This document shows positions 16,201 to 21,640 of a stretch of DNA of 21,640 nt, in pieces. Each line of letters begins with the position of its first letter. Position 1 is the stretch's first letter. Source of the stretch: Bacteroidia bacterium (GTDB lineage Bacteria; Bacteroidota; Bacteroidia; Bacteroidales; BM523); assembly GCA_016209245.1 (NCBI GenBank), contig JACQWN010000363.1:1-21640 (forward strand), given 5' to 3'. Made by a program: the position numbers and the translations under genes. The notes beneath the pieces are model-generated. The model was not told the origin of the DNA and did no database searches. It saw nothing but the letters and a program-made list of their open reading frames with translations.

Positions 16201-17864
16201 AACAGATACTTGAAGATAAGGTAATAATCAGGACTAAAGAACTAACCGAAGCCAACATTGAGCTCGACAAGCTTTCATTAGTGGCACGAAAAACAGACAA
16301 CTACGTAATTATAACCGATAAGGACGACAGGATAGAATATGTCAATGAGGGATTTACGCGCATCACAGGTTTTTCGCTTGATGATGTTAAAGGCAGGCTT
16401 CCGTCGGTAGTGCTCAGAGGTACGGGTACAGATAGAGAGACCGCCGGAATGATTGATGAGAAAGCAAAAAACAAAGAGCCATTCACCGCTGAAATTATAA
16501 ATTTTACAAAAAAAGGCGGTAAAGTATGGTTGTACCTGAATGTTACGCCCGTGCTTGATGAAAACGGTGAAGTGATAAGACGCATAACCGTAGGCAGTGA
16601 TATCACCGAAAGAAAAAATGCAGAAGAAAAAATCAGACAGCAAAACATAGAATTAGAAAAGCTTTCAATCGTAGCAAGTGAAACTGATAACGCCATTGTC
16701 ATTATGGACGGTTCTGGCAACTTCGAATGGGCAAACAAAAGTTTTGAAAAGCTCTATGGTATCACACAAGAAGAATATATAGATAAACATGGAAGAAACC
16801 TTTTAAATGCAAGCAGCAGTTCAAAAATAAAAAACATCGTTTCCAAATGTATTGAAACAGGACAAAGCGATATCTACGACTCCTCTTTCATTCACCCTGA
16901 AGGCAAAACTATATATTTTCAAACCACCCTTACACCAATATTAAACAGGGAAGGTAAAGTAATAAAGCTCATAACCATTGACTCTGATATAACGGAGATA
17001 AAAAAAGCCGAGAAAAAGATAAAGCAGCAGAGTGAGGAAATCACAGCGCAGCGCGATGTTGCAATAAATCAGAAAAATGAACTTGGTAAAACACTTGATG
17101 AATTACGCAGAATGCAAAAACAACTCGTAGAATCCGAAAAAATGGCATCGCTCGGAGGGCTTGTTGCCGGTGTAGCCCACGAAATCAATACACCGGTCGG
17201 AATAGGCATTACAGCCGCTTCTACACTGAGCGATATAACCCGGCAATTAAATGTTCTCTATAAACAAGGTAAAATGACACAATCGTGCTTTGACGATTAT
17301 CTTGAAAATGCTGTCGCATCGAGCGACCTTATTCTAAGCAATCTCCAGCGGACAGGCGAACTCATTAAGAGCTTCAAGCAGGTTTCAGTTGACCAGGTAA
17401 CGGAACAGAAACGGGAATTTAACTTTGGCAGCTATGTGCAGGATATTGTCCGCAGCTTGCATCCTAAGCTAAAACATACAAAACTGAATGTAGAAGTGGA
17501 TTGTAAAAACGATATTATTATGAACAGTTTTCCGGGACCTTTTGCGCAAATCATAACTAATCTTATAATTAATTCGAGCATTCACGGTTTCCCGGATAAT
17601 GACGAAGGTTTGCTCAGGCTCGAGGCGACAACTGACAATAAAAATCTCACCTTTATTTATAGTGATAATGGAAAAGGTATGGCGCCGGAGGTATTCAAAA
17701 AAGTATTTGACCCGTTTTTCACCACTGATAAGCAGCGCGGTACCGGCTTGGGAATGCACATTGTTTACAACCTCGTAACGCATAAGTTAAAAGGCGATAT
17801 TAAAGCATGGAGCGAGCCGGGCAAAGGAGTCCGGTTTACAATTGTAGTTCCGTTGACAGTATAA
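13209..17864 (+). CDS. Two-component propeller sensor histidine kinase (Reg_prop x14, Y_Y_Y, TM, PAS x2, HATPase)
   Basis: 1,551 residues. A hydrophobic segment at residues ~20-31 ends in F-I-Q-C, a lipobox-like or signal-anchor start. Residues ~125-780 carry 14 'G-N-L-W-F-G-T...G-V-S-R-Y-D-G-K' repeats, enough for two seven-bladed propellers in the periplasm. A Y_Y_Y domain lies at ~855-965 and one transmembrane helix at ~970-990. A coiled coil leads to two PAS domains (~1023-1140 and ~1153-1265), then a phosphoacceptor helix with H1324 (V-A-H-E-I-N-T-P-V-G). The ATPase shows an N box (N1451/N1455), D1486-N-G-K-G-M and R-G-T-G-L-G near 1510. All key catalytic residues are present. There is no receiver or AraC domain, unlike the hybrid regulators of Bacteroides sugar loci, so the REC-SpoIIE protein at 18136 is the likely partner. 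Three palindromic DNA elements lie in frame at residues ~644-656, ~793-818 and ~940-947. Confidence 0.93.
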   Translation: MKNFSQIFCISFYELKLLKYSLFILLFLFIQCNNNSKQEIKKPEHATGSAKPKTENPKQEALKNNPDIIKPPTPILLNNCPKTRVITVPKTGVSSYTIQTESGPRKIELKPPAITTLSAVAPEAQGIGFFTTYNTEQGLALSSILSGCIDHLGNLWFGTDGGGVSRYDGKKFTNFTTTQGLANNVVNSIFEDKNGNLWFGTNGGVSRYDGKSFTTFTTEDGLAGINYVVSIVEDKTGNIWVGTWLGGLSRFDSNKKGTGGKSFTPFGIAIGGMLISTITDKTGNLWFGNKLYGVSRFDPSANHKESVHPVTTFTTAQGLANNGVRSILEDKTGNLWFGTDGGGVSRYDGKSFTNFTTVHGLTNNYVRCITEDKIGNLWFGTNGGGVSRFDGKSFTTFTTAQGLANNEVRIILEDKTGNLWFGTYGGGISRYDGKSFTRFSTEQGLAKNIVLNILEDKNGNLWFGTKGAGVSCYDGKSFATFTTAQGLSGSWVKSILEDKAGNLWLGIYSGGVCRYDGKSFTVFTEAQGISSFVFYIFEDSAGNLWFTTDGGVVRFDGKSSARFTTAQGLANNGVSSILEDKTGNLWFGTEGGVSRCAYPNKGGNYSFTNFTTAHGLGNNEVITIIEDKTGNLWFGTAGGGISFLNDSSRMCGMNHLRFKTFTTADGLSDDVVTSIVEDMEGRIFLGTNKGISVITGWRKKYNSNSVSNSYPSSLISDSIPVFEIYHERTGYPVKNINSMCPDNKGIIWVATGDDKTALVRFDYKAVQRNPNPPTVVIQNIRINEENISWYALRSPKTQAQNSKTQDSALEFGTWRLDLVSSSEDSLAIINEEVFTFGKPLTPAERNTLCQKFRDIQFDGITSFYPIPENLILPYKHNNITFEFAAIEPARPYLIKYQYILEGYDKDWRPITDKTSASFGNIWEGTYTFKIRALFTGPAGRDAINGVSGDQWSEPVIYRFSVLPPWYRTWWMYVIYVVVFISILYLVYRWRIAKLQREKQILEDKVIIRTKELTEANIELDKLSLVARKTDNYVIITDKDDRIEYVNEGFTRITGFSLDDVKGRLPSVVLRGTGTDRETAGMIDEKAKNKEPFTAEIINFTKKGGKVWLYLNVTPVLDENGEVIRRITVGSDITERKNAEEKIRQQNIELEKLSIVASETDNAIVIMDGSGNFEWANKSFEKLYGITQEEYIDKHGRNLLNASSSSKIKNIVSKCIETGQSDIYDSSFIHPEGKTIYFQTTLTPILNREGKVIKLITIDSDITEIKKAEKKIKQQSEEITAQRDVAINQKNELGKTLDELRRMQKQLVESEKMASLGGLVAGVAHEINTPVGIGITAASTLSDITRQLNVLYKQGKMTQSCFDDYLENAVASSDLILSNLQRTGELIKSFKQVSVDQVTEQKREFNFGSYVQDIVRSLHPKLKHTKLNVEVDCKNDIIMNSFPGPFAQIITNLIINSSIHGFPDNDEGLLRLEATTDNKNLTFIYSDNGKGMAPEVFKKVFDPFFTTDKQRGTGLGMHIVYNLVTHKLKGDIKAWSEPGKGVRFTIVVPLTV
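15139..15176. repeat. Perfect 15-bp inverted repeat (hairpin element) inside the sensor-kinase CDS
   Basis: TAAATGATTCATCCC at 15139-15153 is the exact reverse complement of 15162-15176, around an 8-base loop. It encodes N-D-S-S-R-M-C-G-M-N-H-L, replacing the short 'RYDGKS' turn found in the other propeller repeats. It is in frame and the repeat resumes normally after it. Confidence 0.85.
15587..15662. repeat. Heptamer-phased fold-back element inside the sensor-kinase CDS
   Basis: The left arm splits into 7-nt units AAGTCCC, AAAACCC, AAGCTCA, AAATTCC, AAGACCC, AAGACAG; then CGC; then CTTGGAA, TTTGGGA, CTTGGAG, GTTGGAC. AAATTCCAAG (15608-15617) is the exact complement of 15632-15641, and AAGTCCCAAA (15587-15596) of 15639-15648. 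It encodes about 25 residues (S-P-K-T-Q-A-Q-N-S-K-T-Q-D...) in a linker of the Y_Y_Y region. The same 10-bp core occurs in the intergenic array at 19496-19648. Confidence 0.88.
16026..16049. repeat. 24-bp palindrome occupying exactly eight codons of the sensor kinase
   Basis: AGAGACGCCAT, a TA centre, then ATGGTGTCTCT; the arms are complementary apart from one mismatch. It spans codons R-D-A-I-N-G-V-S in the loop before Q-W-S-E-P of the Y_Y_Y domain. The AGAGACG...CGTCTCT type resembles dispersed palindromes seen in many bacterial genomes. Confidence 0.75.
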
Positions 17865-17977
17865 AAATAAGTGATTGGGATTATACCCCCATCAGTTATA
17901 GCCCATTTTTAAGGGGTTGGGGTTAAATAAAATAAAGGAAAAGTTAAAGAAAGGATTTTTTTTAATTGTTTAAAAAT
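17865..17977. other. Short AT-rich spacer with a weak G/C-tract inverted repeat
   Basis: Between the sensor-kinase stop and the truncated regulator copy. C-runs at 17886-17890 and 17902-17904 face G-runs at 17913-17916 and 17919-17922, so a weak hairpin is possible. It could be a degenerate dispersed repeat or a poor terminator; neither is demonstrated. An A/T-rich stretch follows. Confidence 0.35.
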
Positions 17978-18127
17978 ATGGAGTCAACCGGCAATAGCGA
18001 TAAATTCATATTTGCTTCTGAAGAAGGGCAATCAAAGGTTTCTGAATCCGCCACTCATTGGAAAGTGCTCATCGTTGATGATGATGAAGATGTGCATAAA
18101 GTAACCAGCATAAATCCTAAATCCTAA
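17978..18127 (+). pseudogene. Truncated duplicate of the 5' end of the REC-SpoIIE regulator gene
   Basis: A 49-codon open frame starts at the ATG at 17978. Its first 43 codons match the start of the gene at 18136, with about 12 mismatches in 132 bp by my count. It retains W-K-V-L-I-V-D-D-D-E-D-V-H-K-V-T, then breaks after V-T-S and runs into TAAATCC heptamers before stopping at 18125-18127. It lacks the phosphoacceptor Asp and the whole output domain, so it cannot act as a receiver. The ~9% divergence argues against an assembly duplicate and for an older tandem paralogue of which only the 5' end and the intergenic repeat remain. It could still be translated as a short leader, since it stops 8 bp before the intact gene. 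Confidence 0.85.
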
Positions 18128-18131
18128 ATTG
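18111..18131. repeat. Short heptamer array (TAAATCC type) at the breakpoint of the truncated regulator copy
   Basis: TAAATCC 18111-18117, TAAATCC 18118-18124, TAAATTG 18125-18131. The array starts within a few bases of where similarity between the two regulator copies ends. Only one arm is visible; no complementary arm lies nearby. Confidence 0.6.
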
Positions 18132-18135
18132 TAAT

Positions 18136-19491
18136 ATGGAAGCAACCGATAATAGCGACAAATTCATATTCGCTTCTGAAGAGGAGCGCTCAAAGGTTTC
18201 TGAATCCGCCACTCATTGGAAAGTGCTCATCGTTGATGATGATGAAGACGTGCATAAAGTAACCCGCATTGCACTTACAAACTTTTTATATAAAAATAAA
18301 AAGCTTGTGTTTCTGAATGCTTATTCGGGCAAAGAAGCTGAAAAACTTATTCAGGAAAATACCGACACTGCTTTAATCCTGTTGGATGTAGTTATGGAAT
18401 CCGACTATGCCGGTTTAGATCTTGTAAAATACATACGGACAACATTGAGCAACAAACTTGTCCGTATAATCCTGCGAACAGGTCAGGCAGGTAAGGCGCC
18501 CGAAAAAGATGTCATTGAGGCGTATGAAATAAACGATTACAAAACAAAAACCGAGCTCACACGCGAGCGTCTTTACACATTAGTTTTAGCGACTTTAAGA
18601 AGCTATGAAACACTTATCGAATTAGAATCATTCAGACACGAGCTGGAAATAAAAGTGATGGAGCGGACACTTGTACTGCTGAAACAGAAAGAAGAGCTCG
18701 TGCAAAAAAACATAACTATTGCCGATAGCATACGTTATGCAAGTTATATTCAATCTGCATTATTCACTCCGAAAGCAGATATTAAAAAATTTTTTCCAGA
18801 GAGTTTTATTTTCTTTAAACCCCGCGATATAGTCAGCGGCGATTTCTACTGGTTTTTTAAGCGCGAAAATAAAATTTTTTTCTGTGTCGCTGACTGTACC
18901 GGTCACGGAGTGCCAGGCGCATTGATATCTATCCTCGGCGTTACATTTCTTAATGAGATACTATTAACTAATAAATATATTTCTGCCAATGAATTATTGA
19001 ACGAATTACGGCTAAAAGTAATTATTGCCCTTAATCAGAAAGGAATAGAAGGAGAACAACAAGATGGTATGGACATTGCCTTATGCGCTTTAAATACCGA
19101 TACAAAAGAACTGCAATTTTCAGGCGCCTGTAATCCTCTTGTCTTAATCAGAAAAAATAATTCCGGTTTTCTAAACAGGAACAATTTGGAAATAATTAAA
19201 CCCGACAGGATGCCAATAGGAATTTATCCTCAAATGATTTCGTTTAAAAATAATTACTTAACAATAGACAATGGGGATTGCTTGTACCTATTCTCAGATG
19301 GCTACCAGGATCAATACGGAGGAGGTCATAATAAAAAGAAATTCAGACCAAGACAACTGAAAGAATTATTTTTAACCATTTATAAAAATTCAATGCAGGA
19401 GCAGCATGATATGCTGCTTAAAACATTTGAAAACTGGAAAGGGGAGGAAGAACAAACCGACGATGTATTGGTTTTAGGGATAAGAATATAA
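18136..19491 (+). CDS. Response regulator with SpoIIE/PP2C-type Ser/Thr phosphatase output (REC-coil-SpoIIE)
   Basis: 451 residues. Residues ~28-155 form a receiver domain with the acidic cluster D34-D35-D36 and phosphoacceptor D84 (L-I-L-L-D84-V-V-M). It has L-R-T-G-Q-A-G-K-A-P-E and Y-E-I-N-D-Y-K-T-K-T-E-L, a receiver variety usually seen with DUF3369-type regulators. A coiled coil (~165-195) leads to a SpoIIE/PP2C phosphatase domain (~205-450) with S-G-D-F-Y-W, A-D-C-T-G-H-G-V-P-G-A, D-G-M-D and a final Q-T-D-D-V acidic metal site. All expected metal-binding motifs are there. Such proteins dephosphorylate serine/threonine on regulatory partners, often anti-sigma-factor antagonists. It is cytosolic, with no signal peptide or helix. 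Its place after a kinase lacking a receiver suggests phosphorylation by that kinase. The ATG at 18136 is preceded by the truncated duplicate of its own 5' end. Confidence 0.92.
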   Translation: MEATDNSDKFIFASEEERSKVSESATHWKVLIVDDDEDVHKVTRIALTNFLYKNKKLVFLNAYSGKEAEKLIQENTDTALILLDVVMESDYAGLDLVKYIRTTLSNKLVRIILRTGQAGKAPEKDVIEAYEINDYKTKTELTRERLYTLVLATLRSYETLIELESFRHELEIKVMERTLVLLKQKEELVQKNITIADSIRYASYIQSALFTPKADIKKFFPESFIFFKPRDIVSGDFYWFFKRENKIFFCVADCTGHGVPGALISILGVTFLNEILLTNKYISANELLNELRLKVIIALNQKGIEGEQQDGMDIALCALNTDTKELQFSGACNPLVLIRKNNSGFLNRNNLEIIKPDRMPIGIYPQMISFKNNYLTIDNGDCLYLFSDGYQDQYGGGHNKKKFRPRQLKELFLTIYKNSMQEQHDMLLKTFENWKGEEEQTDDVLVLGIRI

Positions 19492-19703
19492 AAAATTCCA
19501 AGTTCCAAATTCCAAATTCCAAGCCCCAAGTCAAAAGCGTTTTTTCTTGGAATTTTGGACTTGAGACTTGGGACTTGAGACTTTGGACTTGAGACTTGAG
19601 ACTTGAGACTTGAGACTTGGGACTTGAGACTTGAGATTTGGGACTTTTGAATAAAATATATAATTTTACCCTGTTTTTAGTATAGTATTTCAGAATATTA
19701 AAT
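19492..19703. other. Intergenic region filled by a heptamer fold-back array
   Basis: 212 bp between the REC-SpoIIE stop and the ketopantoate reductase start. Most of it is the repeat array listed at 19496-19648, which begins 5 bp after the stop codon. The remaining ~55 bp before the next ATG is A/T-rich; no convincing promoter was seen. Confidence 0.6.
19496..19648. repeat. Heptanucleotide inverted-repeat array (TTCCAAG arm / GACTTGA arm)
   Basis: The left arm is six consecutive 7-nt units: TTCCAAG, TTCCAAA, TTCCAAA, TTCCAAG, CCCCAAG, TCAAAAG (19496-19537). The centre is CGTTTTTT. The right arm is CTTGGAA, TTTTGGA, then thirteen 7-nt units of GACTTGA type at 19558-19648 without a phase slip. 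AAATTCCAAG (19514-19523) is the exact complement of 19546-19555, so a strong hairpin forms across the centre. It may serve as the transcript end of the upstream gene. The same core is found inside the sensor-kinase CDS. Confidence 0.92.
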
Positions 19704-20654
19704 ATGGGGGGAAAAAACTTAAAAATCGGAATAGTCGGCTTAGGCCCGGTTGGTATGATACTCGCTGTTCATTTCAGGGAAGCCGGCTGTGATGTTGCAG
19801 TATGCGACATTATTCAGGAAAAATTAAATCTGATAAGGATAGATGGAATTAAATTAGAAGGTAAAATAATCAGATCCGCCCGCTTTGACCGGATTTATTC
19901 ATCGGTTAATGCTCTGCTTCAAAGTGATGTTAACATCATTATTTTTTCAGTAAAAGCAAACCAGGATGCCCGTATCATGAAACAAATCGGAACATCGGCT
20001 AACAAAGATTTGAATATTGTCATTGCACAAAACGGTATAGGTGCTGAAAAAATTTTCACTTCCGTTTTTGACGAATCGCAAATCTTAAGAATGGTCGTCA
20101 ATTTTGCAGGCAATCTCAAGACACCCAACACTGTAAATGTAACTTTTTTTAATCCTCCGAATTATGTGGCTTCTGTGAATGATACCAGACAGGAAACAGC
20201 CCAACAGCTCACTGATGCACTGAATTCCATATCTATGGAAACCAAATGTGTGAATTCTTCTGTAATTAAAGATAAAGCCTGGGAAAAAAATATCCTGAAC
20301 AGCGGGCTAAGCGCTTTGTGTGCTATTACGAAACTGACCATGAAAGAAGCTATGACTTTCCCCGAAACCATCGAGATCGTTAAACAAGCCATAGTGGAAG
20401 GCGTTGAAGTGGCGCAAGCCGAAGGAGTAAAACTTAAAGCTCATTTTATGGACTTTGCCATGAACTATTTCGGTAATGCCGGTCATCATTATCCTTCGCT
20501 TGCTGTTGACCTGATGAATAAATCGGAAACTGAAATTGAATTTATTAATCAAAAAATTGTTGAATACGGATGCAAACACAATATCCGCACAGATGTAAAT
20601 CTTTCGCTGACAAACCTGGTTAAGGCAATTACATATAAAAACAGGGTACTATAA
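19704..20654 (+). CDS. panE: 2-dehydropantoate 2-reductase (ketopantoate reductase) family protein
   Basis: 316 residues, the usual length for PanE/ApbA. The N-terminal Rossmann motif is G-I-V-G-L-G-P-V-G at residues ~9-17 (NADP-binding), with F-S-V-K-A-N-Q-D and A-Q-N-G-I-G-A-E following the family pattern. The C-terminal helical half contains K-A-W-E-K-N-I-L-N-S-G-L-S-A-L-C-A-I-T and H-Y-P-S-L-A-V-D-L-M-N-K-S-E-T-E-I-E-F-I-N, where the lysine, asparagine and Glu expected for catalysis and pantoate binding are present. The enzyme reduces ketopantoate to pantoate with NADPH in pantothenate/CoA synthesis, in the cytosol. No other pantothenate gene is nearby, and the family includes other short 2-oxoacid/imine reductases, so the exact substrate is not certain. 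The ATG at 19704 follows a 55-bp A/T-rich stretch after the heptamer array. Confidence 0.85.
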   Translation: MGGKNLKIGIVGLGPVGMILAVHFREAGCDVAVCDIIQEKLNLIRIDGIKLEGKIIRSARFDRIYSSVNALLQSDVNIIIFSVKANQDARIMKQIGTSANKDLNIVIAQNGIGAEKIFTSVFDESQILRMVVNFAGNLKTPNTVNVTFFNPPNYVASVNDTRQETAQQLTDALNSISMETKCVNSSVIKDKAWEKNILNSGLSALCAITKLTMKEAMTFPETIEIVKQAIVEGVEVAQAEGVKLKAHFMDFAMNYFGNAGHHYPSLAVDLMNKSETEIEFINQKIVEYGCKHNIRTDVNLSLTNLVKAITYKNRVL

Positions 20655-20655
20655 C

Positions 20656-21252
20656 AATCCCGACACAGCAATAATAATCTCGACACAAGCACTAAAACTT
20701 GCAAAAAATATTGCTGCATCGTCTGACCAAGCTTTAGCGAAGGCAGGGAAAAAAGGGCTATGCTTTAGCTGAAGATTTTTTAATTCAGGCACTTGCGATT
20801 TCTGACAGCATCGGGGCATTGAGCTTACAGAAGTCCCATCATGAAAAGTTAAGTAATCTATACAAAAAATTGGCAACTATAAAAAGGCATACCTTCACTA
20901 CGAACAATACAGCACAGCAAAAGACAGCATATTTAACGAAGAAAAGAGCAGAGAAACAGGCAGGTTGGAAGCTGGTTTTGAGTTAAAAAAACAAATACTT
21001 GAGCAGAAAAAAGAACATGAAAAAAAGCAGGCATTGGGACAAACCGGTGCAACAGGCGAGACAAGAGACGGTATGGCTGCCGTCTTGTGTATTTGGCATA
21101 AAGATACCAATAAATTAGAATATGCAGGAGCAAATAACCCACTCTACATAGTTACTGGTCACTGGTCACTGGTCACTGGTAAAAACAACCAGAAACAAGA
21201 AACCAGTATCCAGAAACTTATTGAGGACAAGGCGGACAAGCAACCAAGTTGA
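20656..21252 (+). pseudogene. Decayed TPR / SpoIIE-phosphatase protein with internal deletions and an inserted heptamer element
   Basis: Pieces of one protein occur in order but in changing frames: D-T-A-I-I-I-S-T-Q-A-L-K-L-A-K (frame 1, to about 20757), Y-A-L-A-E-D-F-L-I-Q-A-L-A-I-S-D-S (frame 2, from 20759), then N-Y-K-K-A-Y-L-H-Y-E-Q-Y-S-T-A-K-D-S-I-F-N-E-E (frame 1 again, from about 20874). This runs into a coiled coil, an abrupt jump to G-E-T-R-D-G-M, and the SpoIIE tail Y-A-G-A-N-N-P-L-Y-I-V ... K-A-D-K-Q-P. The middle TPRs, membrane helix and first half of the phosphatase (the S-G-D-F-Y-W and C-T-G-H-G motifs) are missing. A heptamer element is inserted at 21151-21221. The order resembles intact Bacteroidota TPR-SpoIIE proteins as I remember them. 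The first piece overlaps the last codons of the gene before it. It is almost certainly non-functional. Confidence 0.82.
21151..21221. repeat. Second-type heptamer fold-back element (GTCACTG / AACCAGA) in former coding sequence
   Basis: The left arm is GTTACTG, GTCACTG, GTCACTG, GTCACTG at 21151-21178; a short A-rich centre follows; then the right arm AACCAGA, AACAAGA, AACCAGT, ATCCAGA at 21187-21214. The two arms are partly complementary (ACTGGT with ACCAGT). It keeps the frame open and adds about 20 residues in the variable loop between L-Y-I-V and K-A-D-K-Q-P of the SpoIIE remnant. Confidence 0.8.
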
Positions 21253-21355
21253 ACAGATTGACGATATTTGTAAAACTGGTGTTATGGTTTAAAGATAAAT
21301 TGTTACTTTCGGCATTTTTCAAAATAGACGAAAACTTAAGACGAAGAGAATAAAA
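21253..21355. other. Short intergenic spacer, nothing recognised
   Basis: 103 bp between the end of the phosphatase remnant and the FMN-binding lipoprotein start. There are stops in all + frames and no clear hairpin or promoter. A purine-rich GAAGAG at 21343-21348 sits 7 bp before the next ATG and could act as a weak ribosome-binding site. Confidence 0.4.
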
Positions 21356-21640
21356 ATGAATAGAGCAAATAATTTTCTGATAATTATAACAATATTTATC
21401 ATGAGTGGTATTTTATTATCAACTTGTAAGATGGCTCAGGTAATAGGAAAACCATTGAATAATATGCAATTGGTTGATGGTGTTTACGATGGCGATTATA
21501 AAAGCGGACCTAATAAAGTTGAAGTAAAGGTAACAATTAAAAATAATAAAATAGAAAAGATTGAGATAGTTAAACATACTGCTGGTAAAGGGAAGAAAGC
21601 CGAAATGCCTGTAATTAGCAGCATAATTGAAAAGCAATCA
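21356..21640 (+). CDS. FMN-binding-domain lipoprotein, N-terminal part (runs off the window)
   Basis: 95 codons are open to the last base. Residues 1-24 form a lipoprotein signal: basic start, hydrophobic core I-I-I-T-I-F-I-M-S-G-I-L, then the lipobox L-L-S-T-C with the cysteine at residue 24. After a short linker comes L-V-D-G-V-Y-D-G-D-Y-K-S-G-P-N-K-V-E-V-K-V-T-I and I-E-K-I-E-I-V-K-H-T. It continues with G-K-G-K-K-A-E-M-P-V-I-S-S-I-I-E-K-Q-S. This is the start of an FMN_bind domain, in which flavin is normally attached covalently to a threonine of an S-G-A-T motif shortly after 'QS'; that motif would lie beyond the window. Related domains occur in Rnf/Nqr subunits and in small exported redox proteins; a free lipoprotein with one such domain is likely here. 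It is expected on the periplasmic side. Confidence 0.85.
   Translation, partial: MNRANNFLIIITIFIMSGILLSTCKMAQVIGKPLNNMQLVDGVYDGDYKSGPNKVEVKVTIKNNKIEKIEIVKHTAGKGKKAEMPVISSIIEKQS

Noticed and set aside
16278..16738. Two overlapping minus-strand open frames opposite the PAS domains
   Set aside because: They lie wholly within a clear sensor-kinase coding sequence and show no domain or signal of their own.
17902..17922. Rho-independent terminator after the sensor kinase
   Set aside because: Only about four C:G pairs can form and there is no T tract after the stem; kept only as a weak note.
19496..19648. CRISPR-like array
   Set aside because: The unit is 7 nt with no unique spacers and no cas gene; it is a short tandem and inverted repeat.
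19704..20654. Part of a pantothenate biosynthesis operon
   Set aside because: No panB, panC or panD-like gene is adjacent; the neighbours are signalling genes and a remnant.

Overview
The window reads as low-GC DNA from a member of the Bacteroidota, probably an uncultured gliding or adhesin-displaying lineage. The evidence is a giant SprB-repeat/PKD protein ending in a gliding-motility-type (CHU_C, type B) sorting domain for the type IX secretion system, a PorP/SprF-type outer-membrane partner directly downstream, and a Bacteroidota-style two-component propeller sensor kinase. All convincing genes lie on the + strand. No rRNA, tRNA, CRISPR array or transposase gene was seen.

Layout. 1-802: the end of a DUF2281-like antitoxin-type gene and two small tightly packed genes resembling DUF7718 and DUF5647 families. 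803-1117: non-coding, dominated by a ~128-bp imperfect palindrome. 1118-12072: one giant surface-adhesin gene (about 3,650 residues when repaired) with ~35 SprB repeats, six PKD domains and a C-terminal sorting domain, split near its 5' end by a one-base frame change. 12149-13178: PorP/SprF gene split by a 28-bp tandem duplication. 13209-17864: hybrid sensor kinase (14 propeller repeats, Y_Y_Y, membrane helix, two PAS, histidine kinase). 17978-18127: truncated copy of the start of the next gene. 18136-19491: response regulator with a SpoIIE/PP2C phosphatase output. 19496-19648: heptanucleotide fold-back array. 19704-20654: ketopantoate reductase family gene. 20656-21252: multiply deleted TPR/SpoIIE phosphatase remnant. 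21356-21640: start of an FMN-binding-domain lipoprotein.

How the genes work together. The adhesin and PorP/SprF protein form the known substrate/helper arrangement of type IX secretion, as with sprB and sprF in gliding flavobacteria. The kinase has no receiver domain, and the adjacent REC-SpoIIE protein is its obvious candidate partner, giving a periplasmic-sensor-to-Ser/Thr-phosphatase pathway.

The most unusual signal is a set of small palindromic repeats. Three different ones lie in frame inside the sensor-kinase coding sequence, at surface-loop positions. One of them is the same element as the intergenic array at 19496-19648, sharing a 10-bp inverted core. That family is phased at exactly 7 nt. 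Two other 7-nt-phased elements of different sequence sit at the breakpoint of the truncated regulator copy and inside the phosphatase remnant. This looks like a family of heptamer fold-back elements able to settle inside protein-coding sequence, comparable in effect to Rickettsia palindromic elements and in periodicity to cyanobacterial heptanucleotide repeats.
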